From Kribbella monticola (GTDB lineage: Bacteria; Actinomycetota; Actinomycetes; Propionibacteriales; Kribbellaceae), in the NCBI RefSeq assembly GCF_003261635.1, contig NZ_QFXK01000039.1, positions 372,001 through 436,000 of the forward strand: DNA of 64,000 bases. The letters run 5' to 3'. A program made the position numbers and the translations under genes. Under the pieces are notes generated by a model. The model was not told where the DNA came from and searched no databases. It saw nothing but the letters and a program-made list of their open reading frames with translations. This document shows, in pieces, positions 49,764 to 57,336 of this stretch (position 1 is the stretch's first letter; every line of letters starts with the position of its first letter).

Positions 49764-49909
49764 AGGCACATCTTCGCCGATCACGCAGCCGTTGCGGCAT
49801 GTGACCGTCTGGCGAAATCCGTTGACCGTTCACCGGACGGCCACGGATGCTTGAGACCCTGCGTCGAGACCGCCGTGGTTCCCAGCTACGGCCGGAGAGG
49901 AGGCATCGG

Positions 49910-50359
49910 ATGAGTGTCATCGTCCTGAACGCGTCTTACGAGCCGCTGCACACCGTGTCGATCCAGCACGCCATCCGGATGCTGGTCCGCGAGGTCGCGG
50001 TGGTCGAAGAGGCGCACGGCGAACGGACCATCGGCCCCTTTCCAGTGCCTCGCGTACTCCGCCTCGTCCGGTACGTGGTCACCCACTGGCGCTATGCGGC
50101 CGGCCGGATGAAGTACAGCAAGCACGGCGTACTGCGGCGGGACAGGTTCCGCTGTGCCTATTGCGGCCTGGACAACGCCGACACCATGGATCATGTCCAA
50201 CCCAGATCCAGGGGCGGCCGGACGGAATGGCTGAATGCGGTGGCCGCCCATGCGTCGTGCAACGAGCGCAAAGGCAACCGGACCCCGTCCGAGGCCAACA
50301 TGCCGCTCCTCTGGCAACCTTGGGTACCGACCCGCGCCGAGCTCGTCATACAGACATGA
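49910..50359 (+). CDS. HNH endonuclease-family protein
   Basis: The 149-aa protein has an N-terminal part VIVLNASYEPLHTVSIQHAIRML, typical of the actinobacterial HNH group, and a C-terminal HNH domain. Zinc ligands are likely Cys82/Cys85 (CAYC) and Cys117, with the nuclease motif DHVQPRSRGG (His95), Asn109 and Asn118/Lys121. It may cut or nick DNA; its biological role is unknown. GGAGG 8 nt upstream of ATG 49910 fixes the start. Confidence 0.92.
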   Translation: MSVIVLNASYEPLHTVSIQHAIRMLVREVAVVEEAHGERTIGPFPVPRVLRLVRYVVTHWRYAAGRMKYSKHGVLRRDRFRCAYCGLDNADTMDHVQPRSRGGRTEWLNAVAAHASCNERKGNRTPSEANMPLLWQPWVPTRAELVIQT

Positions 50360-50439
50360 CGGGCTTTTTTCATGCCCTCTTGTCCACAGCTTTGAAGTAG
50401 CGGCCAGGATCCGGGGCCGATCGCTGCATCTTCTCCAGT

Positions 50440-51666
50440 GTGAACCCACAACTCAGCGTGATGACTCTCATCCGCGGCGGGGTGTTCACCCGTGCCGATG
50501 CGCGCGCGTGTGGCTACCCCGACCCGGACATCGACTCCCTGCTGGAGACCGGTAGCTGGCGCCGGATCCGGCCGGGCACCTACGCGCCGCACCAGGTGCT
50601 CACTGTGGTGGACGAGCGAATGGTCCACCTCCGGCGGATCTACCGCCTCCTCCGGTACGGCGAGGCCGGGCTGACCGCGAGCCACCAGTCGGCCGCAGCC
50701 CTGCACGGCCTTCCGACCTGGGGGCTCGACCTCGGCCAGGTGCACGTGACCGCGCGCGACGGCCGGCCCGGCCGTCATGCGGGCGGCGTGCACCGGCACG
50801 TCCGCGACCCGGTCGGCCCACAGGTGCTGACCTGGAACAAGTTGCGGATGGCATCACCCGCCCGAGCCGTCGCCGAGGTCGCCGCCGCCGCCGACCGCGC
50901 ACCTGCCGTCGCCTTGGCCGAAGCCGCCCTGTACGCCGGGTTGGTGACGCCGGCCGGTCTGCGGCGCGCGACAAGCCAACTGGTGCGGGGCTTTCACCGA
51001 GCCCATCGCGTGATCGAGCTCGCCGGCATGGGGTCTGCTTCGGTGGCCGAGTCCCGGCTGCGCCTCATCCTGTCCGAAGCGGGACTGCCGACGCCGCTGT
51101 CCTGCCCACCACCGGTCGATTTCCCACCTGCCGACGGCTCGGTTCCCGATGCCTCACTCACCGACGGCTCGCACTACGGCGGCCCGCACCACGGCGGCTC
51201 CCACCACGGCGGCTCGCACTACGGCGGCTCGCACTACGACGGACCGCACTACGGCGGCTCGGAGGTGGGCGGCTCGGATGTCGGCGGCCTACAGGTCGGG
51301 GGCGGTTGGGAGACCTCTGCTCTCTGGTTTCCCGACGAGCGGACGGTGATCGAGTTCGAGGCCCGCTTTCCCTTTCCCAGTTACGTTTCCGACGACGACA
51401 CCGAGGAGCTGCCCGACCATGCGATCTCAGCCCACGACCCGAGCGACTACGAGTCCTACCCCGAGCCACTCGAGTACTGCTGGATCTCCTGGGCCGACCT
51501 CGACAACCCCACCGAGGTGGTGGACCGCATCCACAGCAGCTTCACCCGAGCCACCCGCCGTACCGGCATCCGTCTCTTCGACCCCACCCGCCGCCGGAAG
51601 TCGGGCGTCCACCGACACTGGCCCGGCCGACTCATCACTCCGACGCAGGAGGATCTCCCCAGCTGA
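50440..51666 (+). CDS. AbiEi-like antitoxin/endonuclease-domain protein with internal pentapeptide repeats
   Basis: The 408-aa protein starts with an AbiEi-type winged-helix region (about 8-60, RGGVFTRADARACGYPDPDIDSLLETGSWRRIRPGTY) and an AbiEi_4-like middle (HQSAAALHGLPTWG, LASPARAVAEVA). The C-terminal part (about 200-400) looks like a DUF559/PD-(D/E)xK-type domain: AESRLRLILSEAGLPTP, then FPDERTVIEFEARFPF. Nine 5-residue (D/G)G(S/P)H(Y/H)-like repeats (about residues 242-286) split that domain. No AbiEii-like toxin lies next to it, so it is probably not a simple toxin-antitoxin unit. GTG 50440 is the start. Confidence 0.8.
   Translation: MNPQLSVMTLIRGGVFTRADARACGYPDPDIDSLLETGSWRRIRPGTYAPHQVLTVVDERMVHLRRIYRLLRYGEAGLTASHQSAAALHGLPTWGLDLGQVHVTARDGRPGRHAGGVHRHVRDPVGPQVLTWNKLRMASPARAVAEVAAAADRAPAVALAEAALYAGLVTPAGLRRATSQLVRGFHRAHRVIELAGMGSASVAESRLRLILSEAGLPTPLSCPPPVDFPPADGSVPDASLTDGSHYGGPHHGGSHHGGSHYGGSHYDGPHYGGSEVGGSDVGGLQVGGGWETSALWFPDERTVIEFEARFPFPSYVSDDDTEELPDHAISAHDPSDYESYPEPLEYCWISWADLDNPTEVVDRIHSSFTRATRRTGIRLFDPTRRRKSGVHRHWPGRLITPTQEDLPS
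51163..51297. repeat. 15-bp tandem repeat, 9 copies, inside the AbiEi-like gene
   Basis: Nine 15-bp units related to GGCGGCTCGCACTAC run from 51163 to 51297. The central ones are nearly identical and the last three drift. They encode Gly/Ser/His/Tyr pentapeptides that interrupt the nuclease-like domain. Copy number is likely variable between strains. Confidence 0.9.
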
Positions 51667-52264
51667 GCCCGCTTTGCGACCGGATGCGGCGGAGGTTGCG
51701 TTTGCCGAGGGCGGCGAGGAACGGTTTGGCGAGCATCCATTCGCCGAAGCGATAGTCGTCGCCGCGGACCAGCCGGGCTCCGAGGTCGGGACGCAACCGG
51801 TGCAGGTAGGCGCGCGCCTTCTCGGCATGGAGGGAGTGGGAGACGATCTTGATCCGGGCCGCGTCCTCGATCAACGGGACGGCGTTCTGAATGTTCTCCC
51901 AGGTGCTCCGGCTGGTCGTGTCCAAAGCCAGTTCGCCCTGGTAGCCGCGAATTTCCCTTGCATAGCGAGCCATCAGCTCAGCCTCGGAAACGGCGCCGCC
52001 GATCGGCCCTCCGCACAACACCAGCCGACTCGCTCCCTCGGCCCGCCGGGATCGAAGGCCGACCCGCACCCGCCACCGATTCACCGCGTTGATCCGCGCC
52101 CCGGGATTCCGAAACCCCAACACCACAACAGCTTCAGTGCCCTGGCCACCGACTGCAGCAGGAGCCAACCGGCGACGAGAGGCGCGCCAATGCTCGTACT
52201 CGCCCCACAACAAGAGCACGATCGCCCCACCCACACCCCAGGAGGCCACTCGCCGAAGACCCAT
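51635..52264 (-). CDS. YdcF-like (DUF218) protein
   Basis: The 209-aa protein has an N-terminal hydrophobic helix and a DUF218 domain: TEAVVVLGFRNPGARIN, the VLCGGPIGGAVSEAELMARYA stretch, DTTSRSTWENIQNAVPLI and IVSHSLHAEKARAYL. Family members are linked to vancomycin-related or cell-wall phenotypes and to nucleotide-like binding; the activity is not established. Its 3' end overlaps the AbiEi-like gene by 32 nt. A palindrome-bearing tandem array starts 18 nt upstream of its ATG. Confidence 0.87.
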   Translation of the reverse strand: MGLRRVASWGVGGAIVLLLWGEYEHWRASRRRLAPAAVGGQGTEAVVVLGFRNPGARINAVNRWRVRVGLRSRRAEGASRLVLCGGPIGGAVSEAELMARYAREIRGYQGELALDTTSRSTWENIQNAVPLIEDAARIKIVSHSLHAEKARAYLHRLRPDLGARLVRGDDYRFGEWMLAKPFLAALGKRNLRRIRSQSGLSWGDPPASE

Positions 52265-52281
52265 CCGGCAACCCTAGACAC

Positions 52282-52546
52282 CCGCAGGTGCCACCTCAGC
52301 CCCGCAGGTGCCACCCCAGCACCCCCGCAGGTGCCACCTCAGCCCCCGCAGGTGCCACCTCAACACCCGCAGATGTCACCTCATCCGCAGGTGCCACCTC
52401 AACACCCGCAGGTGCCACCTCAACACCCGCAAGTGCCACCTCATCCGCAGGTGCCACCTCAACACCCGCAGGAGCCAACTCAACACCCGCAGGTGCCACC
52501 TCATCCGCAGGTGCCACCTCAACACCCGCAGGTGTCACCTCTGCGC
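52282..52546. repeat. Tandem array with 60-bp higher-order repeat and internal palindromes
   Basis: About 13 units built on CCGCAGGTGCCACCTCAACAC (21 bp) or an 18-bp form with CCTCAT ending. From about 52363 they fall in an 18+21+21 order, giving a 60-bp period repeated three times. Each unit has a perfect 5-1-5 palindrome AGGTG-C-CACCT. The array starts 18 nt upstream of the YdcF-like ATG and leaves all reading frames free of stops for long stretches, so apparent open frames here are a by-product. It may be a multi-site operator or a neutral minisatellite. Confidence 0.9.
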
Positions 52547-52611
52547 GAGCCACGGCTGACCGCCAACGCCGGCCGAACTCAACCAGCGGGCTCGCCGAAC
52601 CGTTCGACAGG

Positions 52612-52767
52612 TCGCGGATCGACGATGCCGACGAGTCGCGGATCGACGACGCCGGCGGATCGCGGATCGACGACGCCGACGGGTCGCGGATCGCCAATGC
52701 CGACGGGTCGCGGATCGGCGACGCCGACGGTTCGCGGATCGACGATGCCGGCGGGTTGCGGTCGACG
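52612..52767. repeat. 24-bp tandem repeat, 6.5 copies
   Basis: Units of TCGCGGATCGACGACGCCGA type start at 52612, 52636, 52660, 52684, 52708 and 52732, with a partial unit at 52756. The unit is exactly 24 bp, so frames stay open on both strands, but no ribosome site or homology supports a gene. It lies 17 nt from the LLM-oxidoreductase stop. Together with the preceding array it fills almost the whole 519-nt gap between two genes (52265-52783). Confidence 0.9.
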
Positions 52768-52783
52768 ACGCACCGGGACGAAC

Positions 52784-53599
52784 TCATGAGAAGGGGCCGT
52801 CGGCAACTACTGCGGCGACCTCCGCGCGCCGGAGGTTGTTCTGGTCGAACTCGGTCAGACACCAGGTCGCGCCCTCGGCAGCGAAGGGCCGAGGATCCGA
52901 CCCCGGCGGCAGCGCGACCACCACGTCGTACGGCGCGGTGCGGTCGGCACGAAACTCTTGGACGCCTTCCACCGCTTCTGCGAGTTGATCCGGATGCACG
53001 AGGTTGACCGGGAAGAACCCGTCGTACCGCGCCGCCCGGCGTCGGGGCCGAACTTTCCCGGGGAAGCCGGCGATCCAGATCGGCACCCCGGCGTCCTGCG
53101 CCGGCTTGGGCAGGAACTCGACGTCGTCGACGACGTAGTTGTCGGTGCGATGACGGACAGGCTCTCCCGACCACGCCGCTTGCAGGATGGTGAGAGACTC
53201 GTCGGTCAGTTCGGCGCGTTTGCGATCGTCGACCTCGTCGCCGAAACGGCTGAACTCCGCACCGAACCGATCGCTGCCGATGCCGACGCCGAGCGTCAAC
53301 CGCCCTCCACTCAGTACGTCGAGAGTCGCCGTCTGCCGAGCGACGATCGCCGGTCGCCGCCGGGCCAGTGGCGTCACCATCGGCCCAATCCGCAACGTCT
53401 CGGTCCTCATCGCGGCGGCGGTGAGCGCGATCCACGGATCGGCGAGCGCACGGACCGGCCGTTCCCAGCGCACGTGATCCCACACGAACAGTCCGTCCCA
53501 GCCCGCTTCTTCAGCACTCGCCGCCAACTCGGCGACCACGCGCGCATCAGCCAATTCGTCGAACAACGGAATCCAGACAGCAGACTTCAAAGGCGCCAT
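52784..53599 (-). CDS. LLM-class F420/FMN-dependent oxidoreductase
   Basis: The 271-aa protein is a bacterial luciferase-like (TIM-barrel) oxidoreductase. Recognised segments are AGWDGLFVWDHVRW, RIGPMVTPLARRRPAIVARQTATLDVLSGGRLTLGVGIGSD and GVPIWIAGFPGKVRPRRRAARYDGFFPV. The subgroup usually uses coenzyme F420 in actinobacteria. ATG 53599 sits 6 nt after a TATCGT box, suggesting a leaderless mRNA; an extended frame upstream runs into repeats and lacks homology. Substrate unknown. Confidence 0.9.
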   Translation of the reverse strand: MAPLKSAVWIPLFDELADARVVAELAASAEEAGWDGLFVWDHVRWERPVRALADPWIALTAAAMRTETLRIGPMVTPLARRRPAIVARQTATLDVLSGGRLTLGVGIGSDRFGAEFSRFGDEVDDRKRAELTDESLTILQAAWSGEPVRHRTDNYVVDDVEFLPKPAQDAGVPIWIAGFPGKVRPRRRAARYDGFFPVNLVHPDQLAEAVEGVQEFRADRTAPYDVVVALPPGSDPRPFAAEGATWCLTEFDQNNLRRAEVAAVVADGPFS

Positions 53600-53647
53600 C
53601 CCCCGACGATAGGAGAGCAGCCCCTTGTCCGCAGCCGCTCCCACCCG

Positions 53648-53760
53648 GCCCACACCGAGCCCACACCCCGCCCACACCGCCCACACCGCCCACACCGAGC
53701 CCACACTCAGCCCACACCTAGCCCTCACTCGGCCCACAGCCAGCCCTCACTCGGCTCATA
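53648..53760. repeat. Degenerate GCCCACACC short tandem repeats
   Basis: The strand is a run of 9-12-bp words (GCCCACACC, GAGCCCACACT, TAGCCCTCACTCG) that fade into one another. It is upstream of the LLM-oxidoreductase promoter and downstream of the aldolase terminator. It is the fourth of the tandem arrays clustered between 49.2 and 53.8 kb. Confidence 0.7.
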
Positions 53761-53836
53761 GCCACTCAACAGACCCACCACGCCCCTCGCAGACACCCTC
53801 AACCTCCGGACGCACCCTGGCGGGCAGTTGCACGGA

Positions 53837-53867
53837 AAGAGCCCGCCACCTGGGGTGACGGGCTCTT
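53837..53867 (-). terminator. Terminator for the aldolase gene
   Basis: A 9-bp AAGAGCCCG stem with a 13-nt loop lies about 130 nt past the aldolase stop, on the minus strand ending in CTCTTTCC. The run of T residues after the stem supports intrinsic termination. Confidence 0.6.
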
Positions 53868-53996
53868 CGGTCAAGCGGGTCATCTGAGCCGGCGGTGTCT
53901 CCCACCTACAGCGGCGGGATCATCACCATCGATGTGACGACGGAGGTTCTGATGGAAGAGCCAAGTGTTCGGCGGCTTCCGGAGTTGCGGCGTGGG

Positions 53997-55022
53997 TCAG
54001 GCGAGCAGGGAGGTGCCGGTGGAGCGGAGGTTCTCGCAGGCTTCGGCGACGCGCTTGGCCATGCCCTCCTCGGCGGCCTTGCCCCAGGCACGCGGGTCGT
54101 ACGCCTTCTTGTTGCCGACCTCGCCGTCGATCTTCAGCACGCCGTCGTAGTTGGTGAACATGTGCCCGGCGACCGGACGCGAGAACGCGTACTGCGTGTC
54201 GGTGTCGACGTTCATCTTGATCACGCCGTGATCGACCGCGGCCCGGATCTCTTCCAGGGTCGAGCCGGAGCCGCCGTGGAAGACGAGGTCGAACGGACGC
54301 TCCTTGCCGACCTTGGCGCCGACCTGGTCCTGGATCTCCTTGAGGATCTCCGGCCGCAGCTTGACCGAGCCCGGCTTGTAGACGCCGTGCACGTTGCCGA
54401 AGGTCAGCGCGGTCAGGTAGCGACCGTGCTCACCGGTGCCGAGCGCCTCGACCGTGGCCAGGCCGTCCTCGACGGTGGTGTACAGCTTCTCGTTGATCTC
54501 GTTCGCGACGCCGTCCTCCTCACCACCGACGACGCCCACCTCGATCTCGAGCACGATCTTGGCCGCCGCGGCCTTGGCCAGCAGCTCCTTGGCGATCTCG
54601 AGGTTCTCGGCCAGCGGCACCGCGGAACCGTCCCACATGTGCGACTGGAACAGCGGGTTCTCGCCGCGGGCGACCCGCTCGGCGGAGATCTCCAGCAGCG
54701 GCCGGACGAAGCCGTCCAGCTTGTCCTTGGGACAGTGGTCGGTGTGCAGCGCGATGTTCACGTTGTAGTTCTTCGCGACCTCGTGCGCGTACGCCGCCAG
54801 CGCGACCGAACCGGTGACCATGTTCTTCACGGTCGAGCCGGACAGGTACTCCGCGCCGCCGGTGGAGACCTGGACGATGCCGTCCGAGCCCGCCTCGGCG
54901 AAACCGCGGATCGCGGCGGTCAGCGTCTGCGACGAGCTGACGTTGATGGCCGGGTAGGCGAAGCTGTTCTGCTTGGCCTTGTCCAGCATCTCGGCGTAGA
55001 CCTCAGGGGTGGCAATAGGCAT
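53997..55022 (-). CDS. fbaA: Class II fructose-bisphosphate aldolase
   Basis: FbaA cleaves fructose-1,6-bisphosphate to dihydroxyacetone phosphate and glyceraldehyde-3-phosphate in glycolysis and runs in reverse in gluconeogenesis. The protein is 341 aa. The zinc site HTDHCP (Asp95, His96), LEIEVGVVGGEEDG, TFGNVHGVYKPG and LVFHGGSGS are class II hallmarks. GAGGAG lies about 11 nt before ATG 55022. It is on the same strand as DUF3151 and purA, an order also seen in other actinobacteria. Confidence 0.97.
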   Translation of the reverse strand: MPIATPEVYAEMLDKAKQNSFAYPAINVSSSQTLTAAIRGFAEAGSDGIVQVSTGGAEYLSGSTVKNMVTGSVALAAYAHEVAKNYNVNIALHTDHCPKDKLDGFVRPLLEISAERVARGENPLFQSHMWDGSAVPLAENLEIAKELLAKAAAAKIVLEIEVGVVGGEEDGVANEINEKLYTTVEDGLATVEALGTGEHGRYLTALTFGNVHGVYKPGSVKLRPEILKEIQDQVGAKVGKERPFDLVFHGGSGSTLEEIRAAVDHGVIKMNVDTDTQYAFSRPVAGHMFTNYDGVLKIDGEVGNKKAYDPRAWGKAAEEGMAKRVAEACENLRSTGTSLLA

Positions 55023-55228
55023 GTCTCGCGGTACTCCTCACAGCAAAAGAACGTGTGGGTCGAGCTCCAGTATCACCGTCGCGCACGTCGTCGTACGCGG
55101 CGGCCTCCTTGCCGGGCCGGCCAGGTAGCCGGGGAGCGAACAGCAGGCTAAGAGACCAGTTCATGAAGAGGACTGATCCAGTTCGTTGCGGCGCCGGGTC
55201 GGCCGTGTTGCGTCACCGGCACCGGGAC

Positions 55229-55948
55229 TCAGGCCGATCCGGTCCGCGGGCCACGCGGCGTCAGGGCCATGTGCAGCCGATAACGGTCGGCCCGGTAGGC
55301 CGACCAGGACAGTTCGACGACCTTGCGGCCGGCGAAGGTGGTGCGCTCGAGGACCAGCAGGGGTGCCCGCCTGGCCACGCCGAGGACCCGGGCGACATGA
55401 CCGTCGGCGTTGTCCGCCCGGACGGTCTGCTCACCCGACGTGACGACGACGTCGTACTCGCTGGCGAAGACGTCGTACAGGGTGCCGAGCTCTCGGCCGA
55501 GCAGGCCGGGGAAGAGCGCGGACGGGTAGTAGCCGATCTCGTAGGCCATCGGCGAGGCGTCCGCGGTGCGCAGCCGCTCGACCCGGATCACCTTGGTGCC
55601 CTTCGGGACGCGCAGCCCCTTGGCCGTCTCGTCGGAGGCCTCGATCTCGGTGGCCGACAGCACCACGGTGCCCGGCTCGAGCCCGCGGGCCCGCATCTCC
55701 CGGGAGAACGAGGTGAGGTGCAGCTGCGAGTCGACCTGAGGACCGGTGACGAAGGTGCCCTTGCCGTGCACCCGCTCCAGCGCGCCGGACTCGACCAGGT
55801 CGCTGATCGCCTGCCGGACGGTGACCCGGGAGACGTTCAGTTTGTCCACCAGGGCACGCTCGGAAGGGATCGGGTCACCCGGGTGCAGCTCGACGTCGAT
55901 CAGCCGCTCGAGCACCGATCGGACCTGGGCCCGCTTGGTAGCCACCAT
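55229..55948 (-). CDS. GntR-family regulator with UTRA domain (HutC/DasR-like)
   Basis: The 239-aa protein has a GntR winged helix (about 5-75, GDPIPSERALVDKLNVSRVTVRQAISDLVESGALERVHGKGTFV) and a UTRA ligand domain (about 90-230), which binds sugar phosphates or similar ligands in this subfamily. ATG 55948 is chosen; GGAGG lies 11 nt upstream, and an upstream extension has no homology. It is divergent from the SIS-domain gene, so the ligand is probably a hexosamine phosphate, as for DasR. Confidence 0.9.
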   Translation of the reverse strand: MVATKRAQVRSVLERLIDVELHPGDPIPSERALVDKLNVSRVTVRQAISDLVESGALERVHGKGTFVTGPQVDSQLHLTSFSREMRARGLEPGTVVLSATEIEASDETAKGLRVPKGTKVIRVERLRTADASPMAYEIGYYPSALFPGLLGRELGTLYDVFASEYDVVVTSGEQTVRADNADGHVARVLGVARRAPLLVLERTTFAGRKVVELSWSAYRADRYRLHMALTPRGPRTGSA

Positions 55949-56034
55949 CGAATCTCGATCCTCCAGACCTGGGCGGCCACGCAGGGGGTGCCCCGGTACG
56001 CCGCTCACTGCTATCGTGCGCATCATACCTGTTA

Positions 56035-56050
56035 AGACCAGATAGGACCA
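56035..56050. promoter_or_regulatory. Candidate GntR/DasR-like half-sites
   Basis: AGACCA (56035-56040) and GGACCA (56045-56050) lie as direct repeats immediately before the GTG of the SIS gene. DasR sites contain TGGTCT and AGACCA arms, so the words match half-sites but in direct orientation. The link to the divergent GntR protein is inferred. Confidence 0.4.
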
Positions 56051-57115
56051 GTGATCGTTGTGGTGTCAACGCCCGTCCCCGCCCCGGCAACCCAGATGGC
56101 CCGCGAGATCGCCGAACAGCCCGCCGCGCTGGCCGCGACCTTCGAGGCCCTGCTGCCGTTGCGGCACGACGTCACGCGGCTGGCCGCGGGGCGTCGGCAC
56201 GTGATCTTCGTGGCCCGCGGGTCGTCCGACAACGCGGGCGTCTACGGGCGGTACCTGACCGAGATCCACGCCGGCCGGCAAGCGTCGCTGGCCGCGCCGT
56301 CGGTCGCCACCCTGTACGGCGCCAACCTCGACCTGTCGAACTCCTTGGTCGTAGCGGTCAGCCAGTCCGGCGCCACTCAGGAGATCGTCGACACCGCCGA
56401 GTGGGCCAAGCGCAACGGCGCCGCGATCGTCGGCATCACCAACGACGGCGACAGCCCGCTGGCTTCGACCGCCGATGTCGCGCTCATCACCCAGGCCGGC
56501 AAGGAACTCGCGGTCCCGGCGACCAAGACCTACACCACGCAACTGGCCGCGATCACCGTCGCGGTCGACGCGCTGGCGCAGAAGCCCGGCACGCTCGACG
56601 CGGACATCGCCCGGGTCCCCGACGCGGCCGCGAAGATGCTCGAGGGCTCCGTCGAAGCCGCCGCCGACCTGCTCGCCGGTGCGCACGACGTACTGTCCAG
56701 CGGACGCGGCCTCACCTTCGGTACGACGCTCGAGGTGGCCCTCAAGCTCGAGGAGACCTGCCTGCAGCCGGTCCGCGGACTCTCGTACGCGGACCTCAAG
56801 CACGGCCCGATCGCCGTCGTCGACGCGGACCTGGTCACCATCCTCGTCGCGGCCGCCGACGGCCCCGCCCTGCCGGGGATGACCGAGCTGGCCGCGATCG
56901 TGCGAGAGAAGGGCAGCAAGATCCTCGGCATCGGCGGCGACGCGACCTTCGCCTCCCGCTGCGACGTCAACCTGGCCGGCCCGGACCTCCCGGAGACCCT
57001 GTCCCCCCTCGCCCTCGTCATCCCGGCCCAGCGCGCGATCGAGGCCCTGGCCCGCAAACTCGGCCTCGACCCCGACGCCCCCCGAGGCCTCCGCAAGGTC
57101 ACCCAAACCGACTGA
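56051..57115 (+). CDS. Double-SIS-domain sugar-phosphate isomerase/deaminase (GlmS-C/NagB-II-like)
   Basis: The 354-aa protein has two SIS domains. The first contains VIFVARGSSDNAGVYGRYLTE and VVAVSQSGATQEIV, and the second LSSGRGLTFGTTLEVALKLEETC and SYADLKHGPIA, which match the isomerase half of GlmS. It lacks the N-terminal glutaminase domain, so it cannot be GlmS itself; glucosamine-6-phosphate deaminase (NagB-II type) or fructosamine isomerase is likely. GTG 56051 is the start, with GTG 56060 possible. It is divergent from the UTRA-type GntR gene and ends with a strong terminator. Confidence 0.87.
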   Translation: MIVVVSTPVPAPATQMAREIAEQPAALAATFEALLPLRHDVTRLAAGRRHVIFVARGSSDNAGVYGRYLTEIHAGRQASLAAPSVATLYGANLDLSNSLVVAVSQSGATQEIVDTAEWAKRNGAAIVGITNDGDSPLASTADVALITQAGKELAVPATKTYTTQLAAITVAVDALAQKPGTLDADIARVPDAAAKMLEGSVEAAADLLAGAHDVLSSGRGLTFGTTLEVALKLEETCLQPVRGLSYADLKHGPIAVVDADLVTILVAAADGPALPGMTELAAIVREKGSKILGIGGDATFASRCDVNLAGPDLPETLSPLALVIPAQRAIEALARKLGLDPDAPRGLRKVTQTD

Positions 57116-57177
57116 CCCCTCGTCGGCAACGCCGCAAAGCCCGCGCTCACCAGACGCGAGCGGCGCCCGCAGTACAG

Positions 57178-57218
57178 GCGCCCGCCACCTGAAGTTCGAG
57201 GTGGCGGGCGCTTTGCTT
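57178..57218 (+). terminator. Intrinsic terminator after the SIS gene
   Basis: A perfect 13-bp stem (57178-57190 with 57199-57211) with an 8-nt loop and TTTGCTTT tail follows the SIS gene by 62 nt. Nothing else is recognised in 57219-57336. Confidence 0.82.
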
Positions 57219-57336
57219 TCTGGGTGTCCTAGGCCTGCTGGGCATCGAGGATGCCGGACAGGCTGGCAGTCAGGTAGCTGATCAGGGCGAAAGATGATCG
57301 CAGAAGACCCCCGGGACCTCCGTCACCCCAGGAAAG

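Larger units (their letters stand above)
53600..53996. other. 397-nt intergenic region with degenerate repeats
   Basis: No gene is supported on either strand. From about 53648 to 53760 there are degenerate GCCCACACC/GAGCCCACAC repeats of 9-10 bp. A terminator-type hairpin lies at 53837-53867. A short plus-strand frame with a GGAGG-ATG start near 53953 continues only as antisense of aldolase, so it is not listed as a gene. Confidence 0.6.

Noticed and set aside
50440..52264. AbiE toxin-antitoxin system
   Set aside because: The only AbiEi-like protein has no AbiEii nucleotidyltransferase partner. The next gene is YdcF-like on the opposite strand.
52282..52546. CRISPR array
   Set aside because: Units are contiguous without unique spacers, and the period is 18-21 bp. 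No cas gene is seen.
52288..53007. Repeat-rich plus-strand frame that could encode a SRIDDADG-repeat protein
   Set aside because: No ribosome site or conserved region. The frame stays open only because the repeat units are multiples of three, and it overlaps the LLM-oxidoreductase gene antisense.
52296..53483. Minus-strand frame with AGVEVAPADEV-type repeats
   Set aside because: It is open by repeat length alone and overlaps the LLM-oxidoreductase gene in another frame.
53895..55151. Plus-strand gene starting behind a GGAGG near 53953
   Set aside because: After a few codons it is simply the antisense of fructose-bisphosphate aldolase, which has all class II motifs.
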